64,000 nt of DNA, from positions 47,247 to 111,246 of the forward strand of contig POWB01000016.1 of assembly GCA_010912705.1 (NCBI GenBank), in the 5' to 3' direction. The stretch is from Halochromatium sp. (GTDB taxonomy: Bacteria; Pseudomonadota; Gammaproteobacteria; Chromatiales; Chromatiaceae). The translations under genes and the position numbers were made by a program. This document shows positions 33,686-42,669 of the stretch, one piece after another. The notes under the pieces were generated by a model. The model was not told the origin of the DNA. It did no database searches and saw nothing but the letters and a program-made list of their open reading frames with translations. Positions within the stretch are counted from its first letter, which is position 1. The number at the start of each line of letters is the position of its first letter.

Positions 33686-34852
33686 TCAACGCCCCACCAG
33701 CCCTGCCTCATCAAGCCGACGCACCAGTGCTTGCTTACGAGCGTGCCCCTCCCGTAGCTGCCGAATGCGTTCATTAAAGGCATCGCGCATGCCATCAGCA
33801 TCCGCGAGATCACGCAGATCCTTAAGCCGCTCTACTGCTTCCTGGTAGGCGGAGGCCTGGCGATACTCGATCAAGCCATCGATCTTGCGCCATAACGCCT
33901 CCTCTCGACCGCGCAGTGCGTCGAGATAGCGTTTCCGCGCTGCGGCCACCTCAGCAGCCTTGCGTGCTTGCTCCGCAGCCTGCGCTGCCGCTTCGCGTGC
34001 CCGACGCTCACGGCTGATCGTCGCGGCACTCGCGCGCAGCTCGCCGACCGTCCGGCGCGCACTCGAGTCGTCCTCAAGCGTGAGCGGATGACAGTCGCGC
34101 TCGATCCGCCGCCGTAGCAACGCAAGGCGATGCGGTTGATCACTAACGATGAGCTCGGTGAGCAGTGCGTCTTTCTCGTTCGCCGAGCGCTCGGCTACCC
34201 AAGCGGCGATCTCGGTCGCGCTGATCTCTTGCGCCTGCAGCGAGGCACTCGACACCGACGCGGCTGCAATCAGATCATCCGAAATGCGCAGAAACTCAGC
34301 CAAGGCGCCATGGGCTGCATCCAGCTCGCCAAGTCCAGGCGGAACGGTTGGCTCCAGCGACGTATCATCCAAATAACCCGCTCCAGCCTGCGCCAGCCAG
34401 CCGAGATAGAGACTGCGATGATCACCACGCATTAGGCTCGTGCGCACGCCGATCAGCGACGAGAGCCAGCCACTGCCCTCCTCCCAGTCCGGCTCCTCGG
34501 TCTCTGACCTGAAGGAAAGCAGGAGATGCTCCGCTGTCTGCCAGCCTTTCAAGCCGCCTCCCTCCAGGTCGTCTTCGAGCAGATAGTCGCCGATATCGCC
34601 TAAGCTCATTAGATCAGTGGGTAGACGCAGCATAAGCCAGTGCGTTCCCCAGTTGGCGACATGGAGGAAGGCATCGAAATAGCGCTCCATCCAGCGTTCT
34701 GGGTTGCCCTTGAAATCACCCCAGTGATACTCATTCCAGAAACGCGTGGGGGTGATCTCGGCGCGCGACGAAAAGCGCCGCAGTTCGGTCATCTCTGCCT
34801 TGGTCAATGGGCGTTCGATGGCTTGGAATTCGAAAGATTGGTATTCGCTCAT
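33686..34852 (-). CDS. Conserved hypothetical protein with coiled-coil, 388 aa
   Basis: The N-terminal half starts MSEYQSFEFQAIERPLT and has RFWNEYHWGDFKGNPERWME and FDAFLHVANWGTHWLMLRLP. It belongs to a widespread protein of unknown function that I recall sitting next to SWIM zinc-finger proteins; no SWIM gene is in this window. Residues 265-340 (RERRAREAAAQAAEQARKAA) form a long charged helix or coiled coil, followed by a helical end. No enzyme motif is visible. It is convergent with the response-regulator gene (45-base gap). Confidence 0.75.
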   Translation of the reverse strand: MSEYQSFEFQAIERPLTKAEMTELRRFSSRAEITPTRFWNEYHWGDFKGNPERWMERYFDAFLHVANWGTHWLMLRLPTDLMSLGDIGDYLLEDDLEGGGLKGWQTAEHLLLSFRSETEEPDWEEGSGWLSSLIGVRTSLMRGDHRSLYLGWLAQAGAGYLDDTSLEPTVPPGLGELDAAHGALAEFLRISDDLIAAASVSSASLQAQEISATEIAAWVAERSANEKDALLTELIVSDQPHRLALLRRRIERDCHPLTLEDDSSARRTVGELRASAATISRERRAREAAAQAAEQARKAAEVAAARKRYLDALRGREEALWRKIDGLIEYRQASAYQEAVERLKDLRDLADADGMRDAFNERIRQLREGHARKQALVRRLDEAGLVGR

Positions 34853-34931
34853 CAGGGTCTGGACGGGGATGGTGGCAGGGAAAATGGGTACGACTCGCTC
34901 GACAGCTCGACCTCAAGCATGGGCATGCATC

Positions 34932-36941
34932 TTAGGCCGCGAGACCACGCGCACGTAGCTGCTTGATCTGATCGCGCAGTGCCGCGGCCTGCTCGAACTC
35001 GAGTGCTTTGGCTGCACGATACATGTCCTTCTCCATGCTTTTCAGCTTCTTTGCCATCTGCGCTGGTGTCAGATCGGCATACTCGGCCATCTCGTCGGCG
35101 ACCTTGGCGAAGTCGCGCGGCTTCATCGGTGCACCGGGCACATGCGCCTCCATGATGTCCGCGACCGCCTTCTTGATCGTCTGTGGCGTGATGCCGTGCG
35201 CGAGGTTGTGGGCGACCTGCTTGGCGCGGCGACGCTCGGTCTCATCGATGGCGCGGCGCATCGAGCCGGTGATCGCATCGGCATAGAGGATGGCCTTGCC
35301 ATTGGCGTTGCGCGCGGCGCGGCCGATGGTCTGAATCAGCGAGCCCTCCGAACGGAGGAAGCCCTCTTTGTCAGCATCCAGAATCGCGACCAGCGAGACC
35401 TCGGGCATATCCAGGCCCTCACGCAGCAGGTTGATGCCAACCAGCACGTCGAACTCGCCTAAGCGCAGATCGCGGATGATCTCGATGCGCTCGACGGTAT
35501 CGATATCCGAGTGCAGATAGCGTACGCGGATGCCGTGCTCGCCCAGATAGTCGGTCAGATCCTCGGCCATGCGCTTGGTCAACGTGGTGGCCAGCACACG
35601 TTCGTGATGGGCGACGCGCAGCCGGATCTCGGAGAGCAGGTCGTCGACCTGGGTGCGCGCCGGGCGCACCTCGACCTCGGGGTCGACCAGGCCGGTTGGG
35701 CGAACCACCTGTTCGATCACCGCGCCAGAGTGGTCAAGTTCGTACTGACGCGGGGTCGCTGAGACAAAGATGGCCTGTGGTCGCCGTGCCTCGAACTCCT
35801 CGAACCGCAGCGGCCGGTTATCCAAGGCCGAGGGGAGCCGGAAGCCGTAGTCGACTAGGTTCTCCTTGCGCGAGCGATCGCCACGGTACATGCCGCCGAG
35901 CTGCGGCACCGTCACATGGCTCTCGTCGATGACGATCAGCGCATCCTTTGGCAGATAATCGAACAAGGTCGGTGGCGGCTCGCCGGGTCCGCGCCCAGAG
36001 AGATAGCGGCTGTAGTTCTCGATTCCGGAGCAATAGCCGACCTCGACCATCATCTCCAGATCGAAGATGGTGCGCTGTTCAAGCCGCTGCGCCTCGACCA
36101 GCTTGTCGTTGTCGCGCAGCCAGTTGAGTCGGTCCTTGAGCTCGACCTTGATCTGCTCAATCGCGTTGAGGATGACCTCGCGCGGCGTCGCGTAGTGGGT
36201 CTTCGGGAAGACCGTATAGCGTGGCACCTTGCGCTTGGACTCGCCGGTAAGCGGATCGAACAGCGACAGGGCCTCGATCTCGTCATCGAACAGCTCAATG
36301 CGCACTGCTTCGTCATCCGACTCGGCCGGATAGATGTCGATGACGTCGCCGCGTACTCGATAGGAGCCACGGGACAGCTCGACCTCATTGCGCCGGTACT
36401 GCAGGGCCGAGAGTCGGCGCAGGATGGCGCGCTGGTCGATGAGATCACCGCGCGAGAGATGCAGCACCATCTTTAGGTAGGCCTCCGGATCACCTAGGCC
36501 GTAGATGCTAGAGACGGTCGCGACCAGGATGACATCGGGGCGCTCGAGCAGGGCCTTGGTCGCCGACAGGCGCATCTGCTCGATGTGCTCGTTGATCGAG
36601 GCATCCTTCTCGATGTAGGTGTCGGAGGCCGGCACATAGGCCTCGGGCTGGTAGTAGTCGTAGTAAGAAACGAAGTACTCGACCGCATTGTGCGGAAAGA
36701 ACTCGCGCATCTCGCCATAGAGCTGCGCGGCTAAGGTCTTGTTAGGTGCCAGGATGAGCGTCGGCCGCTGCACGCGATCGATGACGTTAGCGATGCTGAA
36801 GGTCTTGCCAGAGCCAGTGACCCCGAGCAGCGTCATGCCGGCTTCGCCGTCGTTGAGCCCCTCGGTCAGCCGGCGAATGGCCTCCGGTTGATCGCCGGCA
36901 GGCTGAAACGGGGAGATGAGTTCGAAGGGGCGAGGAGACAT
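34932..36941 (-). CDS. uvrB: Excinuclease ABC subunit B
   Basis: UvrB verifies DNA damage and recruits UvrC in nucleotide excision repair. All landmarks are present: [11 protein letters not shown], Walker [12 protein letters not shown], the beta-hairpin [12 protein letters not shown], helicase motifs DESHVT and TIGRAARN, and a C-terminal UVR motif ([18 protein letters not shown]) that contacts UvrC. The length of 669 residues matches E. coli (673). Divergent from aspC with a gap of about 240 bases. Confidence 0.97.
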   Translation of the reverse strand: MSPRPFELISPFQPAGDQPEAIRRLTEGLNDGEAGMTLLGVTGSGKTFSIANVIDRVQRPTLILAPNKTLAAQLYGEMREFFPHNAVEYFVSYYDYYQPEAYVPASDTYIEKDASINEHIEQMRLSATKALLERPDVILVATVSSIYGLGDPEAYLKMVLHLSRGDLIDQRAILRRLSALQYRRNEVELSRGSYRVRGDVIDIYPAESDDEAVRIELFDDEIEALSLFDPLTGESKRKVPRYTVFPKTHYATPREVILNAIEQIKVELKDRLNWLRDNDKLVEAQRLEQRTIFDLEMMVEVGYCSGIENYSRYLSGRGPGEPPPTLFDYLPKDALIVIDESHVTVPQLGGMYRGDRSRKENLVDYGFRLPSALDNRPLRFEEFEARRPQAIFVSATPRQYELDHSGAVIEQVVRPTGLVDPEVEVRPARTQVDDLLSEIRLRVAHHERVLATTLTKRMAEDLTDYLGEHGIRVRYLHSDIDTVERIEIIRDLRLGEFDVLVGINLLREGLDMPEVSLVAILDADKEGFLRSEGSLIQTIGRAARNANGKAILYADAITGSMRRAIDETERRRAKQVAHNLAHGITPQTIKKAVADIMEAHVPGAPMKPRDFAKVADEMAEYADLTPAQMAKKLKSMEKDMYRAAKALEFEQAAALRDQIKQLRARGLAA

Positions 36942-37183
36942 AGAGTGGTGTTTCCGGGCGTCGTTGAGCCTTGGCTTGGTCGATTGCAGCCGGCGACAGG
37001 CAACAGTCGGGGCCGACAGCAGGGAGGCGAGATGCGTCGCGCAGTCGTTTCTGATTCGCTATGATCGGGTGCTTGTCGCTGAAAGCCAATCTGCGTCGCG
37101 AGCAAGGTGCTCATGCAGCCTATCGCCTGCTGAACAGCCGACCTTCGCCTAACCTCAATCCTGCTATCCGGAACCCATCACCG

Positions 37184-38371
37184 ATGACCATCAAGCTCTC
37201 CAACCGTGTTCAATCCGTTAAGCCATCGGCCACCCTCGCCATCACTGCGCGCGCCAAGGAGCTGCGTGCGGCCGGCAAGGACGTCATTGGTCTCGGCGCC
37301 GGCGAGCCGGATTTCGACACCCCAGATCACATCAAGCAAGCTGCGATCGAGGCGATCAACGCTGGTTTCACCAAATATACTGCCGTCGACGGTACCCCAG
37401 AGCTTAAACGCGCGATCATCGCCAAGTTTCAGCGCGATAATGGGATCGACTATGCCCCGGAGCAGATCCTGGTCTCCTGCGGCGGAAAGCAGAGCTTCTT
37501 CAACCTGGCGCAGGCCGTGCTCGACCCCGGCGATGAGGTCGTGATCCCGGCCCCCTACTGGGTGTCCTATCCGGATATGGTGCTGCTTGCCAGTGCCGCG
37601 CCAGTGCTGGTGCATACCGATGCTGAGCAGCAGTTTAAGATGACGCCGAGCCAGCTGCGCGGTGCCATGACTGACAAGACCCGGCTGGTCGTGATCAACA
37701 GTCCATCCAACCCGACCGGCATGGCCTACACGCAGGCCGAGCTAGCCGCACTCGGCGACGTGCTGCGCGACTACCCGCGCACCCTGATCGCCACCGACGA
37801 CATGTACGAGCACATCGTCTGGCCAGATCGGCAGCCCTTCGTCAACATCCTCAATGCCTGCCCGGATTTGCTGCCGCGCACCCTGGTACTCAACGGTGTC
37901 TCTAAGGCCTACTCGATGACCGGCTGGCGCATCGGCTATGCCGGCGGGCCGGAGTCAGTGATCAAGGCAATGAAAAAGATCCAGTCGCAGAGCACCTCGA
38001 ACCCAACCTCGATCTCACAGGTTGCAGCCCAGGCTGCGCTCGAGGGGCCACAAGACTGCATCGGCGAGATGCTGAACGCGTTCAAGGTACGCCATGATCT
38101 GGTCGTTGCACGTCTCAACGCCATCCCTGGCATCGAATGCCTACCGACCGACGGCACCTTCTACGTCTTCCCAAAGGTGCAAGGCCTGATCGACCAGCTC
38201 GACGGCGTGCGCGACGACCTTGAGCTAGCGGAGTATCTGATCGAGCAGGCAGGGGTTGCCCTGGTGCCAGGCTCTGCATTTGGCGCACCTGGCTACGCCC
38301 GTATCTCGATCGCCACTAGCCAGCAGAATCTCGAGAATGCACTCGATCGCATTGCCAAGGTCGCAGACTGA
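37184..38371 (+). CDS. aspC: Aspartate aminotransferase, class I (subgroup Igamma-like)
   Basis: A 395-residue PLP enzyme with KDVIGLGAGEPDFDTP, NSPSNPTGMAY and the PLP lysine in NGVSKAYSMTGWRIGYA. This pattern belongs to the Bacillus/Thermus-type AspC group, which moves amino groups between aspartate and 2-oxoglutarate and in some cases uses prephenate. The open frame begins at 37061, but homology starts at the ATG at 37184. It converges on pepN across a 117-base gap in which I see no clear terminator. Confidence 0.92.
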   Translation: MTIKLSNRVQSVKPSATLAITARAKELRAAGKDVIGLGAGEPDFDTPDHIKQAAIEAINAGFTKYTAVDGTPELKRAIIAKFQRDNGIDYAPEQILVSCGGKQSFFNLAQAVLDPGDEVVIPAPYWVSYPDMVLLASAAPVLVHTDAEQQFKMTPSQLRGAMTDKTRLVVINSPSNPTGMAYTQAELAALGDVLRDYPRTLIATDDMYEHIVWPDRQPFVNILNACPDLLPRTLVLNGVSKAYSMTGWRIGYAGGPESVIKAMKKIQSQSTSNPTSISQVAAQAALEGPQDCIGEMLNAFKVRHDLVVARLNAIPGIECLPTDGTFYVFPKVQGLIDQLDGVRDDLELAEYLIEQAGVALVPGSAFGAPGYARISIATSQQNLENALDRIAKVAD

Positions 38372-38488
38372 CTGGATCAACATCAGCTCTCTCAAGCCGC
38401 AGGAGCCGGCACCATGCGCTTCCCCAGGATCTTGCCGACTTCCATGGTACCGGACAGCGGCTCCGACAGAGGAGAAGACTCGTTTAGC

Positions 38489-41287
38489 CTAGTCCAGGCT
38501 CTTGGAAACCACCTCATAGACATCATTGGAGAGGCCTTCCACCTCAAGGATGCGCTCGAGCTGGGCGCGCATCTGCTGCTGGCGGCCCTCATCGTAGCGA
38601 CGCCAGCGCGTCATTGGATAGAGCAGGCGCGAGGCAATCTGCGGATTCAGCGGGTCAAGCTCGAGGATGCGGTCAGTGAGGAATCGGTAGCCGGCGCCAT
38701 CGGCGGCATGGAAGCGCACCGGGTTGCCCGCAGCGAAGGCGCCAATCAGAGCCCGCACGCGGTTTGGGTTGGTGAGCGAGAAGTCTGGGTGCGCCAATAG
38801 CTGCTCGACCCGCGCTAGCGTATCCGTCTGGCTGCTTTGCGCCTGCAGCGCAAACCATTTATCCAGCACCAGGGGCTCTCCTGACCAGCGCTGATAGAAG
38901 GCTGCGAGCGCCTCATCGCCAAGATCTCTGATCTCCTGCTCGATCCGAGCGCCAGCGCCGACGACGGCGCCAATGCCAGCACCAAATAAACCCGTCGCTA
39001 CGGCGACCGCCACCGTCTCTGCTGAAACACCCGCCTGAGCATCGGCGGAAGCCGGTTTGGGCGCCTCGATCAGCATGCGCAGCGCCGCAATCACATCGGT
39101 CATGTTCTGCTGTGCCTCGAACTGGCGCTGCGCCAGGCTCAGCCCCTCGGCATCGCCAGCCCGCACCAGATAGCTCAGGCAGAGATTGCCCAGCGCGCGG
39201 CGGCCCATCGAGGCATGGCTCAGATCGAAGCCCGCGTCGCTGCGGGTGCGTTCGTAAGCGGCTAACAGCGGCTCGCGCAAGCGGTGGCCGATCTCGGCGG
39301 CGAGGGCCTGGCGAGCACGATGGATGCCATCGACGTCGACCACTTGCATCTGATCACCGAGATAGCTCTCGGAGGGCAAGGTGAGCACCTCGGCGATTAG
39401 CGCGGCATCGGCGATATCAGCGGCATCAGCGGCATCGGCAGGATCAATCGTATCCGCGAGCGCGCGCTCGAAGGCCTCGATGAAGCTGTCCGGCACCGCC
39501 AGCGCCGGGTCGGCCACCATCGCCAGCAAGAGACGCTGAGCCAGTGTCTGCGCCGCATCCCAGCGGTTGAAGCCATCGCTGTCATGCGCCATCAAGAAGC
39601 TGAGCTGCGCATCGGTATAGGGATAACAGATCTGCACCGGCGCGGAGAAACCGCGCAGCAGCGAGGGCACCGGCTGCGCGGTGAGTCCGGTGAAGACAAA
39701 GGTCTCGACCGGCTGGCGCAGCTCGAGCAGGCGCGTCCCAGGCGCGGGGGTTTTGGTCTCGCCCTGTAACTGCAGCGGCAGGTCCTGGCCATTGGCGTCG
39801 AGCAGGCCAATAGCGAGTGGGATGTGCAGCGACTGCTTGTTCGCCTGCCCCGGCGTCGCCGGCGTATGCTGACGCACCTCGAGTTGGTAGGTGCCGGTCG
39901 CCGGATCAAAGCGGTCCGCACAGTCGAGCTGCGGCGTGCCGGCCTGGCTGTACCAGCGTTTGAACTGGGTTAGGTCGATGCCGCCGGCAGTCTCCATGCA
40001 GCCGACGAAGTCATCGGTGGTCACCGCCTGGCCATCGAAACGCTCGAAGTAGCGATCGGTCGCCTTGCGGAAACGCTTCGGGCCGAGCAGGTGGGCCTGC
40101 ATGCGCACCAGCTCGGCCCCCTTCTCGTACACCGTCGCAGTGTAGAAGTTATTGATCTCGATGTAGGAATCCGGGCGCACCGGATGTGCCATCGGGCCTG
40201 AGTCTTCCGGAAACTGGCGCGCGCGCAGCTGGCGGACGTCCTCGATGCGCTTGACCCCGCGCGAGCCCATATCGGCCGAGAACTCCTGATCACGATAGAC
40301 GGTGAAGCCCTCCTTCAGGCTGAGCTGGAACCAATCGCGGCAGGTGATGCGGTTGCCAGTCCAGTTGTGGAAATATTCATGCGCGACCACGCCCTCGATG
40401 CCGGCAAAATCGGTATCGGTGGCTGATGCTGGACTGGCCAGAATGTACTTGGCGTTGAAGACATTCAGTCCCTTGTTCTCCATCGCACCCATGTTGAAAT
40501 GGCTGACAGCGACGATGTTGAATACCTCTAGGTCGTACTCGCGGCCATAGCGCTCCTCATCCCAACGCATGGCGCGAATCAGCGATTGCATCGCGTGCGT
40601 GCATTTGTCCTCGTTGCCTGGCTCAACGTAGATCCGCAAGGGTACGCAGCGACCCGAGGCGGTCTCAAACGGCTCCTCAACCAGCCGCAAATCCCCGGCG
40701 ACGACGGCGAACAGATAGCTCGGCTTCGGGAAGGGATCATCCCATTGCACGCAAAGCCGGCCGTCCGCGAGCCGTTCTTCGCCCGCCGGGTTGCCGTTGG
40801 CCAAGAGCACCGGATAATGCGCGGGGTCGGCGACCAGCGTCACGCTGTAGGTCGCCATCACATCGGGGCGATCGAGGAAATAGGTGATGCGCCGGAAGCC
40901 TTCGGCCTCGCATTGGGTGCAGAGCATGTCACCGGAGACATAGAGCCCTTCTAAGGCCGTGTTGGCGCTCGGATTCAGCTGCACCCGGGTCTGCAACCGG
41001 AATCGATCTGGCACCCGGTGTACCAGCAGATGATCATCCTCGACCTGGTACTCGGCAGGCTTGAGCGGCCGATCATTCAGGCTGATCGCGTCGAGCTTGA
41101 GCTGCTCGCCATCTAGCCGCAGATCACCATCGCCCCGGGTCGCGGCCGGGTTGCGGCGCAGGCTGAGCTCGGCCTCGACCTGCGTCTGCTGCGCGTCAAG
41201 CTCGAACCTCAATTGAACGGCATCGATCAAGAATTCCGGTGGGCGATAGTCGCTGAGACGGATGACAGGCGGTGTGGTGCGATACAT
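38489..41287 (-). CDS. pepN: Aminopeptidase N (M1 family)
   Basis: A zinc exopeptidase trimming N-terminal residues from peptides. GAMENKGLN (substrate N-terminus binding) and HEYFHNWTGNRITCRDW with the following Glu (zinc site) are intact, and the C-terminal domain LMAHDSDGFNRW...SNPNRVRALIGAF is of the proteobacterial PepN type. It has 932 residues against 870 in E. coli. Extra length comes from a DAADAADIADAA segment written by a 9-bp repeat and an Ala/Gly-rich hydrophobic insert (VAVAVATGLFGAGIGAVVGA) before the last helices. The start is the ATG at 41287. Confidence 0.95.
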   Translation of the reverse strand: MYRTTPPVIRLSDYRPPEFLIDAVQLRFELDAQQTQVEAELSLRRNPAATRGDGDLRLDGEQLKLDAISLNDRPLKPAEYQVEDDHLLVHRVPDRFRLQTRVQLNPSANTALEGLYVSGDMLCTQCEAEGFRRITYFLDRPDVMATYSVTLVADPAHYPVLLANGNPAGEERLADGRLCVQWDDPFPKPSYLFAVVAGDLRLVEEPFETASGRCVPLRIYVEPGNEDKCTHAMQSLIRAMRWDEERYGREYDLEVFNIVAVSHFNMGAMENKGLNVFNAKYILASPASATDTDFAGIEGVVAHEYFHNWTGNRITCRDWFQLSLKEGFTVYRDQEFSADMGSRGVKRIEDVRQLRARQFPEDSGPMAHPVRPDSYIEINNFYTATVYEKGAELVRMQAHLLGPKRFRKATDRYFERFDGQAVTTDDFVGCMETAGGIDLTQFKRWYSQAGTPQLDCADRFDPATGTYQLEVRQHTPATPGQANKQSLHIPLAIGLLDANGQDLPLQLQGETKTPAPGTRLLELRQPVETFVFTGLTAQPVPSLLRGFSAPVQICYPYTDAQLSFLMAHDSDGFNRWDAAQTLAQRLLLAMVADPALAVPDSFIEAFERALADTIDPADAADAADIADAALIAEVLTLPSESYLGDQMQVVDVDGIHRARQALAAEIGHRLREPLLAAYERTRSDAGFDLSHASMGRRALGNLCLSYLVRAGDAEGLSLAQRQFEAQQNMTDVIAALRMLIEAPKPASADAQAGVSAETVAVAVATGLFGAGIGAVVGAGARIEQEIRDLGDEALAAFYQRWSGEPLVLDKWFALQAQSSQTDTLARVEQLLAHPDFSLTNPNRVRALIGAFAAGNPVRFHAADGAGYRFLTDRILELDPLNPQIASRLLYPMTRWRRYDEGRQQQMRAQLERILEVEGLSNDVYEVVSKSLD
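39402..39446 (-). repeat. Five-copy 9-bp repeat within pepN
   Basis: Units gcggcatcg, gcgatatca, gcggcatca, gcggcatcg, gcaggatca are in frame. They encode an Asp/Ala-rich loop in PepN (ADAADAAD). Confidence 0.75.
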
Positions 41288-41420
41288 CGGCGTGAGAATC
41301 AGCTCTGCTAGGATAGGAAGGTGCGGGCAGGTCGAAACCGGGCTTGGCATCAGCAAATCGCTTATGCCAATCTTGCGTGATCCGGCCGCGGCAGCCAGTT
41401 TTCAAGGTAGGACCATCATA

Positions 41421-41678
41421 ATGCCCATCGTGCAGATGTATGCGACCGCCTTCTGTCCCTACTGCGTGCGCGCACGTAGGCTCCTGAAGCAGAAAGGCAT
41501 CGAATTTGAAGAGATTCGCGTCGACAAGGACGGCGAGCAGATGCGTACCATGATCCAACGCAGTCAACGCACCAGCGTGCCGCAGATCTTTATCGATGAG
41601 CGGCACATCGGCGGCTATGACGACATGGCTGCGCTGGACCGAGCCGGCAAGCTCGATCCGTTGCTCGCAGCCCAATGA
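41421..41678 (+). CDS. grxC: Glutaredoxin 3
   Basis: An 85-residue thiol reductase with the active site CPYC, the cis-proline TSVPQIFI and GGYDDMAALDRAGKLD, which bind glutathione. It reduces disulfides or glutathionylated proteins in the cytoplasm. It begins at the ATG at 41421; the frame opens upstream inside the pepN promoter region. The hslR gene starts 10 bases after its stop. Confidence 0.93.
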   Translation: MPIVQMYATAFCPYCVRARRLLKQKGIEFEEIRVDKDGEQMRTMIQRSQRTSVPQIFIDERHIGGYDDMAALDRAGKLDPLLAAQ

Positions 41679-41688
41679 TCACTCAGCC

Positions 41689-42096
41689 ATGAGCGCAGAG
41701 AAGGCAGGTGCCGAGATCGCTGCCAGCCAACGCCTCGATAAGTGGCTTTGGGCGGCGCGTTTCTTTAAGACGCGGTCGCTCGCGGTCGAGGCCATCAATG
41801 GTGGCAAGGTGCATGTCGACGGCCAGCGGGCCAAACCCGGCCGCAGTGTACGCCCAGGCACCAAGCTGAGCATCCACAAGGGTCAGTTAGCCTGGCAGAT
41901 CGAGGTCAAGGCCATCGCCAAGCAGCGCCGACCCGCCAGTGAGGCGGCCTTGCTATTTGAGGAAGAGGAGCAGAGCCGACTGAAGCGCCAAGAGATCGTC
42001 GCCGAGCGTCGAGCGGCGGGACCGGCCGCTCGCAGCGAGGGTGGACGCCCCACCAAACGCGATCGACGCCGCCTGAGCGATCTAACCGGCAAATAG
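41689..42096 (+). CDS. hslR: Ribosome-associated heat shock protein Hsp15 (S4 domain)
   Basis: A 135-residue RNA-binding protein. The S4 domain (RLDKWLWAARFFKTRSLA, GGKVHVDGQRAKPGRSV) is followed by the basic tail typical of Hsp15 (SEGGRPTKRDRRRLSDL). Hsp15 binds 50S subunits with stalled peptidyl-tRNA after heat shock. It is probably cotranscribed with grxC. Confidence 0.93.
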   Translation: MSAEKAGAEIAASQRLDKWLWAARFFKTRSLAVEAINGGKVHVDGQRAKPGRSVRPGTKLSIHKGQLAWQIEVKAIAKQRRPASEAALLFEEEEQSRLKRQEIVAERRAAGPAARSEGGRPTKRDRRRLSDLTGK

Positions 42097-42114
42097 GCAA
42101 AGGGCCAACCGATT

Positions 42115-42576
42115 ATGGACAACCAAGTCTTCCGCGAGACCTATAGCACTATCAACGAGCGCTACTGCCCGTTCGAGAAGAGTCTCTTGACCAATCAATG
42201 CGCCTGCAGTCGGGCCGAGCGCTTCTGCATCGCCGAGCGCGAAGGGGTACAATGCAACGCCGATGACGCCCAGGCGCGTTGCCTCAGGTTATTGGAGCTT
42301 CTGCGTAACCAGGCACGCTTTGCACTGAGGACCACCGACGGCCGCTCAGCACTGCCTCACGCAAAGGCCATGCGTGTGCAAGTCGGCGGCCTACGAGGGC
42401 TTTATCTGGCGCTGAATCCGGATGCGCAGCTGCCGACCATCATCGAGGATGTGGATGCGATCGTTGAAGCTGCACTGAGTCGCTTTGGCAGCCTCGAGAA
42501 TCTGCCGTTTCAGCTGATCGTGCAGCAGATTACCGCGTACCGAGGGCGGCGTCCGTTTCGCGAGCGACGGCGCTGA
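42115..42576 (+). CDS. Cysteine-rich hypothetical protein, 153 aa
   Basis: No family name is known to me. The N-terminal 50 residues hold five cysteines in the order CPFEKSLLTNQCACSRAERFC then C near residue 43, spacing that could bind an Fe-S cluster or zinc. The rest is alpha/beta-like, with MRVQVGGLRGLYLALNP and LPFQLIVQQITAYRGRRPFR. It follows hslR by 18 bases and may be the third gene of the grxC-hslR unit, which would put it near thiol metabolism. It converges on spoT. Confidence 0.7.
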   Translation: MDNQVFRETYSTINERYCPFEKSLLTNQCACSRAERFCIAEREGVQCNADDAQARCLRLLELLRNQARFALRTTDGRSALPHAKAMRVQVGGLRGLYLALNPDAQLPTIIEDVDAIVEAALSRFGSLENLPFQLIVQQITAYRGRRPFRERRR

Positions 42577-42669
42577 GGACGACCCGACTCGATAAAATGC
42601 AGCTGCCGTCAGGGTCGCTAGGCGTCGCGCATCGGCGGACACAATCAGGTCTCCAAGGCGTTCGCCAGC

